Shown one piece after another: positions 1-11,075 of a stretch of DNA of 64,000 bases. The position numbers and the translations under genes are program-made. Source of the stretch: Hongsoonwoonella zoysiae (GTDB lineage: Bacteria; Pseudomonadota; Alphaproteobacteria; Rhizobiales; Stappiaceae). The notes under the pieces are model-generated. The model was not told where the DNA came from. It ran no database searches and saw only the letters and a list, made by a program, of their open reading frames with translations. The DNA lies in the NCBI RefSeq assembly GCF_013266695.1, contig NZ_JABRXF010000002.1:558001-622000 (forward strand), read 5' to 3'. How positions within the stretch are numbered: position 1 is the first letter of the stretch; each line of letters opens with the position of its first letter.

Positions 1-193
1 GGCCAGCTTCATCGTGGGGGGCGGCGGGTTACTGCGCTATCTCGTTACGGGACTGATCGGGGCATTCGCGGGCGGTTTGCTCGTGAACCTGAGCGGGATC
101 AACGTCAATCTGGGCAATGAATACGTGAACCAGATCGTCGTTGCTGCCATCGGTGCCATCATCGTTGTGCTGATCGCCCGCTTCCTCGCCTGA
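1..193 (+). CDS. GlsB/YeaQ/YmgE family membrane protein, 5'-truncated
   Basis: Partial gene whose start lies before the window. The frame opens at base 2 and ends in TGA at 191-193. About 63 residues remain, rich in Gly, Ala, Val and Ile, with two hydrophobic segments: one after a Gly-rich turn and one at the C-terminus ending IVVLIARFLA. This is the look of the small transglycosylase-associated (GlsB/YeaQ/YmgE) inner-membrane proteins, whose biochemical role is not established. The next gene, 21 bp downstream, encodes a second protein of the same type, so the two are probably tandem paralogues in one transcript. The family call rests on composition and on the neighbour. Confidence 0.7.
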   Translation, partial: ASFIVGGGGLLRYLVTGLIGAFAGGLLVNLSGINVNLGNEYVNQIVVAAIGAIIVVLIARFLA

Positions 194-214
194 CGAAGAT
201 CGACCGGGGAACTT

Positions 215-460
215 ATGGGATTCATCTTCTGGATCGTCATCGGCCTGATTGCCGGTGCAGTAGCCTATCGTGTGCTCGACAGCCGTGGCGGGTTCATCGG
301 CAGCCTCGTTGTGGGGCTGGTCGGAGCGCTTGTCGGCGGCAAGCTTGCCGAGATCCTGCGCCTCAAGATTACGGGTGGCTTCGTCGATCAGCTCGTGCTC
401 GCAACCGTCGGGGCCATCCTGTTCCTCTTCGTCTGGCGCAAGATCAGGGAAGCCGCATGA
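215..460 (+). CDS. GlsB/YeaQ/YmgE family stress-response membrane protein
   Basis: 81-residue protein with three hydrophobic stretches (about residues 2-19, 26-46 and 58-75) and a Gly-rich central turn (GGFIGSLVVGLVGALVGGK), typical of the GlsB/YeaQ/YmgE family of small inner-membrane proteins often linked to stress responses. It starts 21 bp after the stop of a similar gene. Its last codons overlap the start of the thioesterase gene by 4 bp (ATGA), which suggests translational coupling. No catalytic residues are recognisable. Confidence 0.8.
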   Translation: MGFIFWIVIGLIAGAVAYRVLDSRGGFIGSLVVGLVGALVGGKLAEILRLKITGGFVDQLVLATVGAILFLFVWRKIREAA

Positions 461-900
461 AAGGTGAGATGCCGAAGCTTGAAGACTTTCCGGTGCGGAC
501 GTCGGACAAGCTGCGCTATGCCGATACGGACCGCCAGGGCCATGTGAACAACGCCGTCTTCGCAACGTTTCTGGAAACCGGCCGGGTCGAGCTGTTCTTC
601 AATCCCGAGACAGGACCGCTTGCGAAGGAAAGTGCCGCCTTCGTGATCGCAAGCCTCAAGCTCGATTTTCTGTCGGAGATCAACTGGCCCGGCACGGTCG
701 ATATCGGCACGCGCGTTTTGAAGGTAGGGCGCAGTTCGATGACGCTTGATCAGGCTATCTTCCAGAACGACGCCTGCGTTGCCAGGGCGCAAACCGTGAT
801 CGTGCAGATGGATGAGGCGACGCGCCGCTCGACGCCCCTGTCAAAGGATGTGCTGCAGCGGTTGGGCGCATTGATAATGGAGGCTTCGCCGGCCGAATGA
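457..900 (+). CDS. acyl-CoA thioesterase, 4HBT hotdog family
   Basis: 147 residues with one hotdog domain. Residues about 21-43 carry the 4-hydroxybenzoyl-CoA thioesterase signature: [15 protein letters not shown] followed by FLETGR, with the catalytic-type Asp and the HVNN segment. A central strand region ([26 protein letters not shown]) matches the rest of the fold. The expected reaction is hydrolysis of an acyl-CoA; the substrate cannot be told from sequence. The gene overlaps the upstream membrane-protein gene by 4 bp and ends about 60 bp before lipA, so it may share a transcript with lipoate synthesis. Confidence 0.8.
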   Translation: MKGEMPKLEDFPVRTSDKLRYADTDRQGHVNNAVFATFLETGRVELFFNPETGPLAKESAAFVIASLKLDFLSEINWPGTVDIGTRVLKVGRSSMTLDQAIFQNDACVARAQTVIVQMDEATRRSTPLSKDVLQRLGALIMEASPAE

Positions 901-961
901 ACATCGCTGCCCGTCGCCTTCGTCACTTGACCTTTCTCCGCAAAAACGACATGTGAAGCCC

Positions 962-1954
962 ATGGTTACGATCGTCGACACTCTCTCCAAGCCCGACACC
1001 GATGCGGCAAAGTCGCCGGAGCGTCCTCGCCATCCGGAAAAGGCGCATCGCCCGGATAACCCGATCCAGCGCAAACCGAAATGGATCAGGGTTAAGGCCC
1101 CGACGTCGCCCGTTTATCGCGAGACGATCGATATCGTGCGCGACAACAAGCTCGTGACGGTTTGCGAGGAGGCGGGCTGTCCCAATATCGGTGAATGCTG
1201 GTCGAAGAAGCACGCGAGCTTCATGATCCTCGGCGACACCTGCACCCGCGCCTGCGCCTTCTGCAATGTGCGCACCGGGATGCCCGGCCCGGTGGATGAG
1301 GGCGAGCCGGAGCGTATAGCCGAAGCCGTTGCCGCCATGGGGCTGAACCATGTCGTCATCACCTCCGTTGACCGGGACGATCTCGACGATGGTGGGGCAA
1401 CGCATTTCGCCAATGTGATCAAGGCGATCCGCAAAGGCTCTCCGGGCACGACGGTCGAGGTTCTGACGCCGGACTTCCTGCGCAAGGACGGTGCGCTCGA
1501 AATCGTCGTGGAAGCAAAGCCCGACGTCTTCAACCACAACATGGAAACGGTTCCATCGAAGTATCTCAAGGTCCGTCCGGGCGCGCGGTATTTCCACTCC
1601 ATTCGCCTGTTGCAGCGGGTCAAGGAGCTGGACACGACGATGTTCACCAAGTCCGGCATGATGGTCGGCCTCGGCGAGGAACGCAACGAAGTGCTTCAGC
1701 TGATGGACGATCTGCGCACGGCGGATGTCGATTTCCTGACCATCGGTCAATATCTTCAGCCGACGAAGAAGCACCATGCGGTCATGGCCTTCATCACGCC
1801 TGAGGAATTCAAGGCTTATGAGCGTATTGCCTACGCCAAGGGATTCTTGAAGGTATCGTCGAGCCCGCTGACCCGCTCCTCACATCATGCGGGGGAAGAT
1901 TTCGCGGACCTTCGCCGCGCGCGCGAGGCGAAATTCGGCAGGATCGCCCGATAG
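962..1954 (+). CDS. lipA: lipoyl synthase
   Basis: Radical-SAM enzyme that inserts two sulfurs into octanoyl groups on E2 and GcvH proteins. Both iron-sulfur motifs are intact. The auxiliary cluster set is [12 protein letters not shown] (Cx4Cx5C, about residues 68-79). The SAM cluster set is CTRACAFC (Cx3Cx2C, about residues 94-101). I start at the ATG at 962 (MVTIVDT) because this N-terminus is usual in rhizobial LipA; an in-frame ATG at 953 would add three residues. The product is about 330 residues, the usual length. The COQ10/RatA-like gene follows 49 bp downstream on the same strand. Confidence 0.96.
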   Translation: MVTIVDTLSKPDTDAAKSPERPRHPEKAHRPDNPIQRKPKWIRVKAPTSPVYRETIDIVRDNKLVTVCEEAGCPNIGECWSKKHASFMILGDTCTRACAFCNVRTGMPGPVDEGEPERIAEAVAAMGLNHVVITSVDRDDLDDGGATHFANVIKAIRKGSPGTTVEVLTPDFLRKDGALEIVVEAKPDVFNHNMETVPSKYLKVRPGARYFHSIRLLQRVKELDTTMFTKSGMMVGLGEERNEVLQLMDDLRTADVDFLTIGQYLQPTKKHHAVMAFITPEEFKAYERIAYAKGFLKVSSSPLTRSSHHAGEDFADLRRAREAKFGRIAR

Positions 1955-2003
1955 GGCGACCGGAAAACGCACCACGACTTGATGAGCAGCAGGCCGAGGA
2001 CAC

Positions 2004-2459
2004 ATGCCGACGTTTCACACCGAACACAAGGTTGAGCATTCCGCGAAAAACATGTTCGATCTGGTGGCCGATGTCGAACAATATCCGCGCTTCGTCCCGC
2101 TTTGCGAAGCGCTGGTCGTGCGGGGCCGCAAGCAGTTCGACGATGGGAAGGAAGTGCTCATCGCGGATATGACGGTGGCCTACAAGCTTTTCCGCGAGAC
2201 CTTCACGAGCCGTGTCACGCTAGACCGTGGCAGCTACGAAATTTACGTCGAATATCTCGATGGGCCGTTCAAGCACCTGGAAAACACCTGGGCCTTCACA
2301 CCGCTCGGGGCAAATTCCTGCGAGATACGCTTCCACATCACCTATGAATTCAAGAGCCGTACGCTGGGCGCGCTCATGGGGGCGATGTTCGACCGCGCCT
2401 TCAGCAAGTTTTCCGATGCGTTCGAGGCGCGCGCCGACGAGATCTACAAGACCGCCTGA
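2004..2459 (+). CDS. COQ10/RatA-type START-domain protein
   Basis: 151-residue protein of the polyketide-cyclase/START superfamily. The opening segment (HTEHKVEHSAKNMFDLVADVEQYPRFVPLC) and the later WAFTP and RTLGALMGAMFDRAF segments are typical of bacterial homologues of mitochondrial COQ10, which binds ubiquinone. E. coli RatA, described as a ribosome-association toxin, belongs to the same family, and automated pipelines often name such genes RatA-type toxin. No antitoxin-like partner lies beside it, so a quinone-binding role is the simpler reading. In alphaproteobacteria the gene commonly sits next to lipA, as here. Confidence 0.88.
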   Translation: MPTFHTEHKVEHSAKNMFDLVADVEQYPRFVPLCEALVVRGRKQFDDGKEVLIADMTVAYKLFRETFTSRVTLDRGSYEIYVEYLDGPFKHLENTWAFTPLGANSCEIRFHITYEFKSRTLGALMGAMFDRAFSKFSDAFEARADEIYKTA

Positions 2460-2469
2460 AATCCGTGCT

Positions 2470-2919
2470 TTACTTCGCGTGGTAGGTTGAGGCCTGCTCG
2501 CCGGAATTGCTGTATTTGTTGAACGCCTTCTTCAGCGCCTGGAAGCGCTGGTTGTATTCGATCTCGCCATCGTCGAGGCGCATGACGAGGACATAATCTT
2601 CCTCGATGCCGATATCCTTCAGGCTCACTTGTTCCTGCGGGTTAAGGCAGGCGCGGCGCCAGCCGGAACCCTGGTTGAACTCCAGCGTGACCTTGCGCCC
2701 GTGCTCCACTTCCCAACGCATCCAGGCGATTGTCCGGGGCCGGGACCAATACTTCCGGCCGCAGAGTTCGATCTGGTAAAGCCCGCGCGCTCTTTCGGTA
2801 TACATGCGGTGGCTTGCGTAGAAGACGCCGTCGACATGGCGGGAGATCATGAAGAATTCGGTCGCCTGCGCCGTACCGGCGATAAGGCTGAGGGCTAGGG
2901 CGATGATGGGCGTGCGCAT
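2470..2919 (-). CDS. hypothetical exported protein
   Basis: 149 residues from the ATG at 2919. The upstream in-frame extension to 3012 is basic and unlike a leader, while 2919 begins a good signal peptide (MRTPIIALALSLIAGTAQA, cleavage expected after AQA) and has AGAGAAG just upstream as ribosome site. The mature part holds two Cys (in ELCGRKYW and RRACLNP) that could form one disulfide, and many aromatic residues. It converges on the COQ10-like gene, with stops 10 bp apart. I recognise no family; it is probably periplasmic. Confidence 0.65.
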   Translation of the reverse strand: MRTPIIALALSLIAGTAQATEFFMISRHVDGVFYASHRMYTERARGLYQIELCGRKYWSRPRTIAWMRWEVEHGRKVTLEFNQGSGWRRACLNPQEQVSLKDIGIEEDYVLVMRLDDGEIEYNQRFQALKKAFNKYSNSGEQASTYHAK

Positions 2920-3029
2920 TCTTCTCTGTCCATGTCGGCGTGAACGGCATGCCCCAATTTGCATTTGAGCATGAAAACCTTTGGCTTCAGACAGCGACGC
3001 TATTTCACGCAAACAAAGAATACGTTAGG

Positions 3030-3524
3030 TCAGATTATAAAATTTGAAATACCTTCAATTGCTTGGCGAACCGACGCCAGCCGGATGCCGTCACGGCCGA
3101 GGTCGCCGAAGCGGCGCTCTACATGGCGAGTGGGCTCGCCGTTGCGCGCAACGGCGAAGTGAACGAGACCGACCGGCTTTTCCTCCGACCCACCGCCCGG
3201 TCCGGCTATTCCGGTCACTGAAACGGCGATATCGGCACGCGAGCGGGCAAGCGCGCCTTTCGCCATGGCGATGGCGACTTCGCGGCTCACAGCGCCGACG
3301 TTGGCGATCAGATCTTCCGGCACACCAAGCATCTCGGTTTTTGCCGTGTTCGAATAGGTGACGAAGCCGCGATCCACAACCGCCGACGATCCGGCGATTT
3401 CGGTAAGAAGGCCGGCGACCAGCCCGCCGGTGCAGGATTCGGCGGTGGCGATCATCAGGCCCTTTTCCGTGCACTCGGCGATAAGGGCCTGGGCAAGCGG
3501 TTTCAGCGTCGAGAGATCGGTCAT
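3030..3524 (-). CDS. pncC: CinA-family nicotinamide-nucleotide amidohydrolase
   Basis: 164-residue stand-alone C-terminal CinA domain. It has the hallmark ESCTGG segment at about residues 29-34, GFVTYSNTAKTEMLGV in the middle and SVTGIAGPGGGSEEKPVGLV near the C-terminus. Members such as PncC deamidate nicotinamide mononucleotide in NAD recycling. There is no N-terminal molybdopterin-like domain, so this is PncC rather than full-length CinA. Its ATG overlaps the stop of ispDF by 4 bp, so the two are translated as one unit on the minus strand. Confidence 0.9.
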   Translation of the reverse strand: MTDLSTLKPLAQALIAECTEKGLMIATAESCTGGLVAGLLTEIAGSSAVVDRGFVTYSNTAKTEMLGVPEDLIANVGAVSREVAIAMAKGALARSRADIAVSVTGIAGPGGGSEEKPVGLVHFAVARNGEPTRHVERRFGDLGRDGIRLASVRQAIEGISNFII

Positions 3525-4789
3525 CGGTTGTCCTCTCCGGCTCTATCGAATGGCAACCTGATGGTTGCGCAAGCCATTGCGGCTATCCCTTCCCGACGGC
3601 CCGTGAAGCCCAGTTGTTCGGATGTCGTGGCCTTCACCGACACTCTCGATACCGGCAGGCTACAGATTTCGGCAATACGCCGCCGCATCCTTTCCCTGTG
3701 GGGGCCGATCTTCGGCGCTTCGCAGACGATCGTCACGTCGATGTGGGCGATTCTTCCGCGCTGTTGCGCAACGCGATCGATCGCGAATATCAGGAACTTG
3801 TCGGAAGCCGCACCCTTCCACTCAGGGTCGCTCGGCGGGAAATGGTGACCGATATCTCCGTCGCCAAGCGCGCCGAAAATCGCGTCGGTAATGGCGTGTA
3901 GCACCACATCCGCATCCGAATGGCCCTTGAGTTTCCGCTCGAAAGGGATTTCCACTCCGCCAAGAATGACCGCTTTTCCCGGTTCGAACGCGTGCACGTC
4001 ATATCCCGTACCGACACGAATGTCCCCGAGCTTGAGCCATTCCTCCATCAGCACTCTCCGTTCCGCCGCCACCAGGTCATCCGGCGTCGTTATCTTCGTG
4101 TTCCCGGGCGAACCGGTTGAAACATGAACGTTCATTCCCGCCCATTCGGCCACCGCCGCATCGTCGGTAAAATCGCCCCTGCCGGCATCCGCCGCTTTCC
4201 GGTGGGCATACAGAACGTCGGAATAACGGAACGATTGCGGCGTCTGCGCCGCCCATATCCCGTTCCTGTCCACGGTCGCTCCCACCGTCATTCCGCCATC
4301 GACCCGTTTCAGCGTGTCGGCTACCGGCACCGCGGCGATGAGGGCGCTTGCGCCTTCTTCAAGCTTTGCGGCCGCATCCGACACAATGTCGCGGGTAACG
4401 AAAGGGCGTGCGGCATCGTGAATGAGCACGAATTCCGGCGCGTTTTCGAAAAGCGCCTCAAGCCCGTTCAGCACCGATTCTTGACGCGTCCTTCCTCCCA
4501 CCGCGGGCGGCAGGATCCGTTCGTCCTCGGGGTCGCTACCCATCGCACGGTCATAAAGGGCTCGGTCGTCGGCATGGATGACCGGCAAGACGGCATCGAC
4601 AAGCCCCGTATCGAGCAACGCTGTCACCGTGCGCCGGAGGATGGAAACGCCGGCCAGTTCGATATATTGCTTCGGCGTCGCGCTTTCCTGTGTCCCGGCA
4701 ATTCGCGTGCCGCGTCCGGCCGCAACGACGATCGCTACAATTCGCGGGGATAGACCCGCTTCCCGCCGTGATTTCGTGTCAATCGTCAT
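3521..4789 (-). CDS. ispDF: bifunctional IspD/IspF enzyme of the MEP isoprenoid pathway
   Basis: 422-residue fusion. The N-terminal half is 2-C-methyl-D-erythritol 4-phosphate cytidylyltransferase: VVAAGRGTR at about 21-29, PKQY at 39-42 and IHDAARPF at 123-130. The C-terminal part is 2-C-methyl-D-erythritol 2,4-cyclodiphosphate synthase: GTGYDVHAF at 260-268 with the metal-binding Asp-x-His, GHSDADVVLHAITDA around 289-303 and DIGHHFPPSD at 312-321. The fusion is characteristic of many alphaproteobacteria and catalyses two non-consecutive steps. It is divergent from dusB across about 170 bp and coupled to pncC by a 4-bp overlap. Confidence 0.96.
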   Translation of the reverse strand: MTIDTKSRREAGLSPRIVAIVVAAGRGTRIAGTQESATPKQYIELAGVSILRRTVTALLDTGLVDAVLPVIHADDRALYDRAMGSDPEDERILPPAVGGRTRQESVLNGLEALFENAPEFVLIHDAARPFVTRDIVSDAAAKLEEGASALIAAVPVADTLKRVDGGMTVGATVDRNGIWAAQTPQSFRYSDVLYAHRKAADAGRGDFTDDAAVAEWAGMNVHVSTGSPGNTKITTPDDLVAAERRVLMEEWLKLGDIRVGTGYDVHAFEPGKAVILGGVEIPFERKLKGHSDADVVLHAITDAIFGALGDGDIGHHFPPSDPEWKGAASDKFLIFAIDRVAQQRGRIAHIDVTIVCEAPKIGPHRERMRRRIAEICSLPVSRVSVKATTSEQLGFTGRREGIAAMACATIRLPFDRAGEDNR

Positions 4790-4960
4790 CTCGCTCCCAG
4801 CCGTCGTTACATCATCTCATCGTGGTATTGCGCCAAAGGGGCCTGCGAGACAAGTCACGTGACGGATGATCGTCCAAAGGTTATTTCGCACTGCAAAAAA
4901 CAGGCTTGCTACGAGAGATAAATGTCTATTACATAGGCACTAGAAGAAACTGCACAGCAT

Positions 4961-5992
4961 ATGAGCAATAATTCAGTGTCATTTGCGCCGATGAGCCCCC
5001 TTGAGCCGCTTCGGATTGGCTCCGTTGAAATCCCGAACCGGGCGTTCCTGGCCCCCATGTCGGGCGTCTCAGATCTTCCGTTCCGCCGGCTTGCCGCGCG
5101 TTTCGGGGCCGGACTCGTCGTATCGGAAATGGTCGCCTGCGAGCAGTTCGTGGAAGGTCACGACGAGACGTCGCTGCGCGCCGAAGGAGACGGCATATTC
5201 CCGCATGTCATACAGCTTGCCGGGCGCGAGGCGCGCTGGATGCATGAAGCCGCGAAACATGCGCAAGCCGCGGGCGCGGATATCATAGACATAAACATGG
5301 GCTGCCCGGCCAAGAAAGTGACGAGCGGCTACTCCGGGTCGGCTCTCATGCGCGATCTCGACCATGCGATGACGCTGATCGAAGCGACGGTGAAGGCCGT
5401 CGATGTGCCGGTAACGCTCAAGATGCGCCTTGGCTGGGACGATCGGTCCATCAACGCGCCGGAGCTTGCCCGCCGCGCGGAAGCCGCCGGCGTCAGAATG
5501 GTGACGGTGCATGGCCGCACGCGCTGCCAGTTCTACAAGGGCAGCGCGGACTGGGCCGCGATTCGGCAGGTGAGGGAGACGATCGATATCCCGCTTGTTG
5601 CCAATGGGGACTGCCGCACGACCGAAGATGCCCGGCGGATGATGGAGCTTTCCGGCGCGGATGCCGTCATGATCGGGCGCGGGGCCTATGGCCGTCCCTG
5701 GCAGCCTGGCCTCATCGGTGCGGAACTTTCCGCAAACGAGGGGCCGGAGGTTCCGGCAGGTGCCGCGCTTGCCGGTCTGGTGGCCGAACACTACGAAATG
5801 ATGCTCTCCCACCACGGCGTCGAGGTCGGGCGCAGGACGGCGCGCAAGCATCTCGGCTGGTATATGGACGAAGCTGAAACGCCCGTTCCCGCGGACCTCA
5901 GGCGCAGAATACTCACCTGCGACGATCCGGCGGAAGTCCTTCGCGCGATTCCTGCCTGTTTTGACGGAACGGCCTTGCGGAGCGCGGCATGA
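4961..5992 (+). CDS. dusB: tRNA-dihydrouridine synthase DusB (NifR3)
   Basis: 343-residue flavoenzyme that reduces uridines in tRNA. The FMN-barrel start is seen in [19 protein letters not shown]. The catalytic Cys is C115 in [11 protein letters not shown], followed by [17 protein letters not shown] and [12 protein letters not shown] close the barrel. In alphaproteobacteria this gene was first named nifR3 because it leads the ntrBC operon. Here its stop overlaps the ntrB start by 4 bp, so it is almost certainly cotranscribed with the nitrogen-regulation genes. Confidence 0.95.
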   Translation: MSNNSVSFAPMSPLEPLRIGSVEIPNRAFLAPMSGVSDLPFRRLAARFGAGLVVSEMVACEQFVEGHDETSLRAEGDGIFPHVIQLAGREARWMHEAAKHAQAAGADIIDINMGCPAKKVTSGYSGSALMRDLDHAMTLIEATVKAVDVPVTLKMRLGWDDRSINAPELARRAEAAGVRMVTVHGRTRCQFYKGSADWAAIRQVRETIDIPLVANGDCRTTEDARRMMELSGADAVMIGRGAYGRPWQPGLIGAELSANEGPEVPAGAALAGLVAEHYEMMLSHHGVEVGRRTARKHLGWYMDEAETPVPADLRRRILTCDDPAEVLRAIPACFDGTALRSAA

Positions 5993-7128
5993 CGGGCGCA
6001 TTGCAGCAGCCGGTGCGCAACACCGTGAACGGCGAGGCGAGCGCGCGCATTCTCGATTCGCTTCCCCATCCCGTCATCCAGGTCGGTCCCGATGGTGCGA
6101 TCGTGGCGGCCAACATGGCGGCGGAAAACTTCTTCGGCGCCAGCGCCTCCGTTTTGAAGCGGCACCCGATTTCCTACTTCGTGCCCTTCGGCAGCCCGCT
6201 TCTGGCGCTGATCGATCAGGTGCGCGAACGTGGCGCGCCGGTCAACGAATACAAGGTCGATGTCGGCTCGCCTCGCATCGGCGCGGATCGCATCGTCGAT
6301 ATCAACGCCGCGCCCGTTACCGAGCAGCAGGGTGCTGTCGTGCTGATGTTCCAGGAACGCGGCATGGCTGAAAAGATCGACCGGCAGCTCACCTCGCGAG
6401 GTGCCGCACGCACAGTGACGGGGCTTGCGGCCATGCTTGCCCATGAGATCAAGAACCCGCTTTCGGGTATTCGCGGTGCCGCGCAGCTTCTCGAAGCTTC
6501 CACCGGCGAGGACGATCGCCCGCTTACCCGCCTCATAATGGACGAGACGGACCGGATCGTGAAGCTCGTCGACCGGATGGAGGTTTTTTCCGACGAACGG
6601 CCGATAGAGCGCGAGCCGGTAAACATCCATGTCGTGCTCGATCACGTGAAACGGCTTGCCGAATCCGGCTTCGCCCGCAACGTGCGGATTGTCGAGGAAT
6701 ATGACCCCTCGCTTCCCGCCGTCTATGCGAACCGGGATCAACTGGTGCAGGTCTTCCTCAATCTGGTGAAAAACGCCTGCGAGTCGCTCGGCGGCAGATC
6801 CGATGCCGAGGTCGCGCTCACGACGGCCTTCAGGCCCGGCATTCGCCTGTCCGTTCCCGGGACGACGGAGCGGGTCAGTCTGCCGCTTGAATTCTGTGTT
6901 CGCGACAATGGCCCTGGCGTGCCGGAAGACCTGCTGCCGCACCTGTTCGAGCCGTTCATCACCACCAAGACCAACGGTTCGGGCCTCGGCCTTGCGCTTG
7001 TCGCCAAGATCATCGGCGACCACGGCGGCGTCATCGAATGCGACAGCCAGGCGGGGCGAACCGTATTTCGCATCCTGATGCCTGCCTATCTGCCCAAGGG
7101 TATGCCCTCGAACGACAGGACATGTTGA
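5989..7128 (+). CDS. ntrB: nitrogen-regulation sensor histidine kinase NtrB
   Basis: 379 residues with no membrane segments, as expected for the soluble NtrB (GlnL) kinase/phosphatase controlled by PII. A PAS domain covers about residues 20-125 ([19 protein letters not shown]). The dimerisation and phosphoacceptor helix holds His152 in [21 protein letters not shown]. The ATPase part shows the N box ([12 protein letters not shown]), a G1 box ([11 protein letters not shown]) and a G2 box ([18 protein letters not shown]). It is preceded by dusB with a 4-bp overlap and followed by ntrC after 3 bp. The cognate regulator is therefore NtrC. Confidence 0.97.
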   Translation: MTGALQQPVRNTVNGEASARILDSLPHPVIQVGPDGAIVAANMAAENFFGASASVLKRHPISYFVPFGSPLLALIDQVRERGAPVNEYKVDVGSPRIGADRIVDINAAPVTEQQGAVVLMFQERGMAEKIDRQLTSRGAARTVTGLAAMLAHEIKNPLSGIRGAAQLLEASTGEDDRPLTRLIMDETDRIVKLVDRMEVFSDERPIEREPVNIHVVLDHVKRLAESGFARNVRIVEEYDPSLPAVYANRDQLVQVFLNLVKNACESLGGRSDAEVALTTAFRPGIRLSVPGTTERVSLPLEFCVRDNGPGVPEDLLPHLFEPFITTKTNGSGLGLALVAKIIGDHGGVIECDSQAGRTVFRILMPAYLPKGMPSNDRTC

Positions 7129-7131
7129 CCA

Positions 7132-8568
<1,437 letters not shown>

Positions 8569-8774
8569 ACGACCTCCAAGAGGTGCCGGAAAGCGGCCGC
8601 GCCTTGCGCCATTCTGCCTGCGGGAAATGTGGATAGTTAAATTTCCGCATAACCGGGCATGACGTTGCCCGCAAACTGTCGTATTTAAGCAACAAAGTGT
8701 GGTATCGGCGTCGCGAACTTCGAAAAACATCTTCTCGTCGATATGTGATCGGGCTTTTTACGAATGGTGTTTTG
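8569..8774. other. intergenic region between ntrC and ntrY
   Basis: 206 bp without a gene. It holds a short inverted repeat, CGGGCA and TGCCCG (8654-8671, 6-bp arms, 6-nt loop), which could be a weak terminator for dusB-ntrBC, and then more AT-rich DNA in front of ntrY. I see no clear sigma70 or sigma54 promoter. Confidence 0.4.
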
Positions 8775-11075
8775 ATGTCCGTACTTGCGGAGCGTCACGG
8801 CAAAAGCGGTATCGAGGGCGAGCAGCCTTCGCGAGCAGGCGGATTCCGCAAGGCGGGGTTTGCGCTCGTTATCCTTGCTCTGATCTCCATCGCCGTGACG
8901 TTCTTCGTCCTGACCGGCCTGACGCCGATTCAGCCGACGAGCCGGGTCGTGACGATTGCCATGGCGATCAACACGGTGCTCGTGGCGATCCTGGTTTTCA
9001 TGATCTGCTACGAGGTCGTGGGCCTCGTGCAAGCAAGGCGGCGGGGGCGGGCGGCCGCGCGCCTTCACGTGCGCATCGTCACGCTGTTCAGCGTGGTTGC
9101 CGCCGTTCCGGCGATCATCGTCGCGGTTGTCGCCACGGTCACGCTCGACCGCGGCCTCGACCGCTGGTTCGAGGATCGCACGCGCACCATCATCAACAAC
9201 GCGCTCGTCGTTGCCCAGGCCTATCTGCAGGAGCATGCGCGGGTTCTGCGTGCCGATCTCATCGCCATGGGCAACGATATCGACCGCGCCAAGGCCGTCT
9301 ATGACTACGAGCCGACGCGGTTCGACAGCTTCTTTCAGGCGCAGACTTCGCTTCGCGCGCTTCTCGGCGCCTATCTGATGAGCTCCGACGGGTCGATCAT
9401 CACCCGCGTCCTGCCGAAGCCGGATGCTCGCGTCCTGCTGCCGCCCGACAATGCCTTCAGGGAGGCTGAAGACGGTGAACCGGTGCTGATCGCGCCCGGC
9501 CCGTCCAATCTTGTCGGCGGCGTCATCAAGCTTTCCGCCTATGACGACATGTATCTCTACATCACCCGCGCGATGGACAAGCGCGTGGTCGATTACATGC
9601 GCCTGGCGGAGGAGGGGGCCGAACAATACACGGAGCTGGAAAACACCCGCTTCGGGGTGCAGGTCGCCTTTGCGTTGGTCTTTACGGGCGTGGCGCTCGT
9701 TCTGCTTCTGTCAGCGATCTGGATGGGTTTCGGCTTCGCGAACCGGCTGGTCGCGCCGATCCGGCGGCTGATCGCCGCCGCCGATGAGGTTTCCAGGGGC
9801 AATCTCTTGGTAAACGTGGAAACGGAGAAGTCCGCAGGCGACCTCGCCAATCTCGGCGAGACGTTCAACAACATGACCGGGCAGTTGCGCGGCCAGCGCG
9901 ATGCGCTGCTTGCCGCCAACGACCAGATCGACCGCCGCCGCCGCTTTACGGAAGCCGTGCTCTCGGGGGTTACCGCAGGTGTCGTGGGCATCGACGAGAC
10001 GGGGCGGATTTCGCTGGTAAACCTTTCCGCGCTTGCCCTTTTCGACATGGAAGAGGAAAGGTTGCTCGACCATTCCCTTGCCGAAGCCGTTCCCGAGCTT
10101 GCTCCCATCGTCGACGATATTCTCAACAGGAACGACGGCCGGTTCCGCGAAACGCAGGTTTCCATCGTTCGCCACGGGCGCGAGCGCACGGTGAACGTGC
10201 GTGTCACCAGCGAACAGTCGACAAGGCGCGAACACGGCTATGTCGTTACGCTCGATGACATTACGGATCTTGTCGCCGCGCAGCGAACCTCCGCCTGGGC
10301 GGATGTCGCCCGCCGCATTGCCCATGAGATCAAGAACCCGCTGACGCCGATCCAGCTTTCGGCGGAGCGTATCCGCCGCCGCTACGGCAAGAAGATCGAG
10401 GAGGACCGCACCATCTTCGATCAATGCGTCGACACGATCATTCGCCAGGTAGGCGATATCGGCCGCATGGTCGACGAATTCTCCTCCTTCGCGCGCATGC
10501 CCAAGCCGACCATGGACAAGGGGGATCTCAGGAACACGGTGCGCGAGGCGGCCTTCCTGCAAAGCGTTGCGCACCCGGAACTGGAGATAAAGACCCATCT
10601 TCCGGAGGAAAGCCTGCCGACGATCTTCGACACGCGCCTCGTCGGCCAGGCGCTTACCAACGTCATCAAGAACGCGACGGAGGCGATCGCCGCAGCACAG
10701 TTCAGCGAAGGCGAAAAGGGGCGCATCGATGTGCATTTGCGCAATGAAGACGAGATGCGCGTGATCGATATCATCGACAATGGCATCGGCCTGCCGCAGG
10801 AAAACAGGCAGCGATTGCTCGAACCCTATATGACCACGCGTGAAAAGGGCACGGGGCTGGGCCTCGCCATCGTGCGCAAGATCATGGAAGAGCACGGCGG
10901 CGGCATCGACCTACTGGACGCGCCGGCCGTAGCCGGGGGCGGGCGGGGCGCCATGGTCCGCCTTCGGTTGAGCGCACGCCCGCCAACCTCCGAAGAGCAG
11001 GCGCAAGACGACGCCGGCAAATCGGACGCCAGCAAATCGACGGTTGAAGAAACGGTAGAAAACAATGCCCTATGA
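8775..11075 (+). CDS. ntrY: membrane sensor histidine kinase NtrY
   Basis: 766 residues from the ATG at 8775 (MSVLAERHGK). The longer frame back to 8697 adds a basic stretch without a leader and is less likely. Two N-terminal membrane segments lie at about residues 28-50 and 57-78, another hairpin at about 90-115, and a last segment before a HAMP linker (GFANRLVAPIRRLIAAADEVSRG). A PAS domain precedes the phosphoacceptor His in [18 protein letters not shown]. The kinase domain ends with GTGLGLAIVRKIMEEHGG. NtrY works with NtrX and has been tied to nitrogen and redox sensing in alphaproteobacteria. Its end overlaps ntrX by 11 bp. Confidence 0.95.
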   Translation: MSVLAERHGKSGIEGEQPSRAGGFRKAGFALVILALISIAVTFFVLTGLTPIQPTSRVVTIAMAINTVLVAILVFMICYEVVGLVQARRRGRAAARLHVRIVTLFSVVAAVPAIIVAVVATVTLDRGLDRWFEDRTRTIINNALVVAQAYLQEHARVLRADLIAMGNDIDRAKAVYDYEPTRFDSFFQAQTSLRALLGAYLMSSDGSIITRVLPKPDARVLLPPDNAFREAEDGEPVLIAPGPSNLVGGVIKLSAYDDMYLYITRAMDKRVVDYMRLAEEGAEQYTELENTRFGVQVAFALVFTGVALVLLLSAIWMGFGFANRLVAPIRRLIAAADEVSRGNLLVNVETEKSAGDLANLGETFNNMTGQLRGQRDALLAANDQIDRRRRFTEAVLSGVTAGVVGIDETGRISLVNLSALALFDMEEERLLDHSLAEAVPELAPIVDDILNRNDGRFRETQVSIVRHGRERTVNVRVTSEQSTRREHGYVVTLDDITDLVAAQRTSAWADVARRIAHEIKNPLTPIQLSAERIRRRYGKKIEEDRTIFDQCVDTIIRQVGDIGRMVDEFSSFARMPKPTMDKGDLRNTVREAAFLQSVAHPELEIKTHLPEESLPTIFDTRLVGQALTNVIKNATEAIAAAQFSEGEKGRIDVHLRNEDEMRVIDIIDNGIGLPQENRQRLLEPYMTTREKGTGLGLAIVRKIMEEHGGGIDLLDAPAVAGGGRGAMVRLRLSARPPTSEEQAQDDAGKSDASKSTVEETVENNAL

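Noticed and set aside
2004-2459. RatA toxin of a toxin-antitoxin pair
   Set aside because: The family also contains COQ10-type quinone-binding proteins; no antitoxin candidate is adjacent and lipA linkage is usual for the COQ10-like gene.
4790-4960. Sigma54 promoter before dusB-ntrBC
   Set aside because: A GGCAC...CTGCA pair exists but the spacing between GG and GC is too long for a -24/-12 promoter.
8654-8671. Hairpin CGGGCA/TGCCCG as terminator of dusB-ntrBC
   Set aside because: Six-bp arms with no T-run; noted only as part of the intergenic region.
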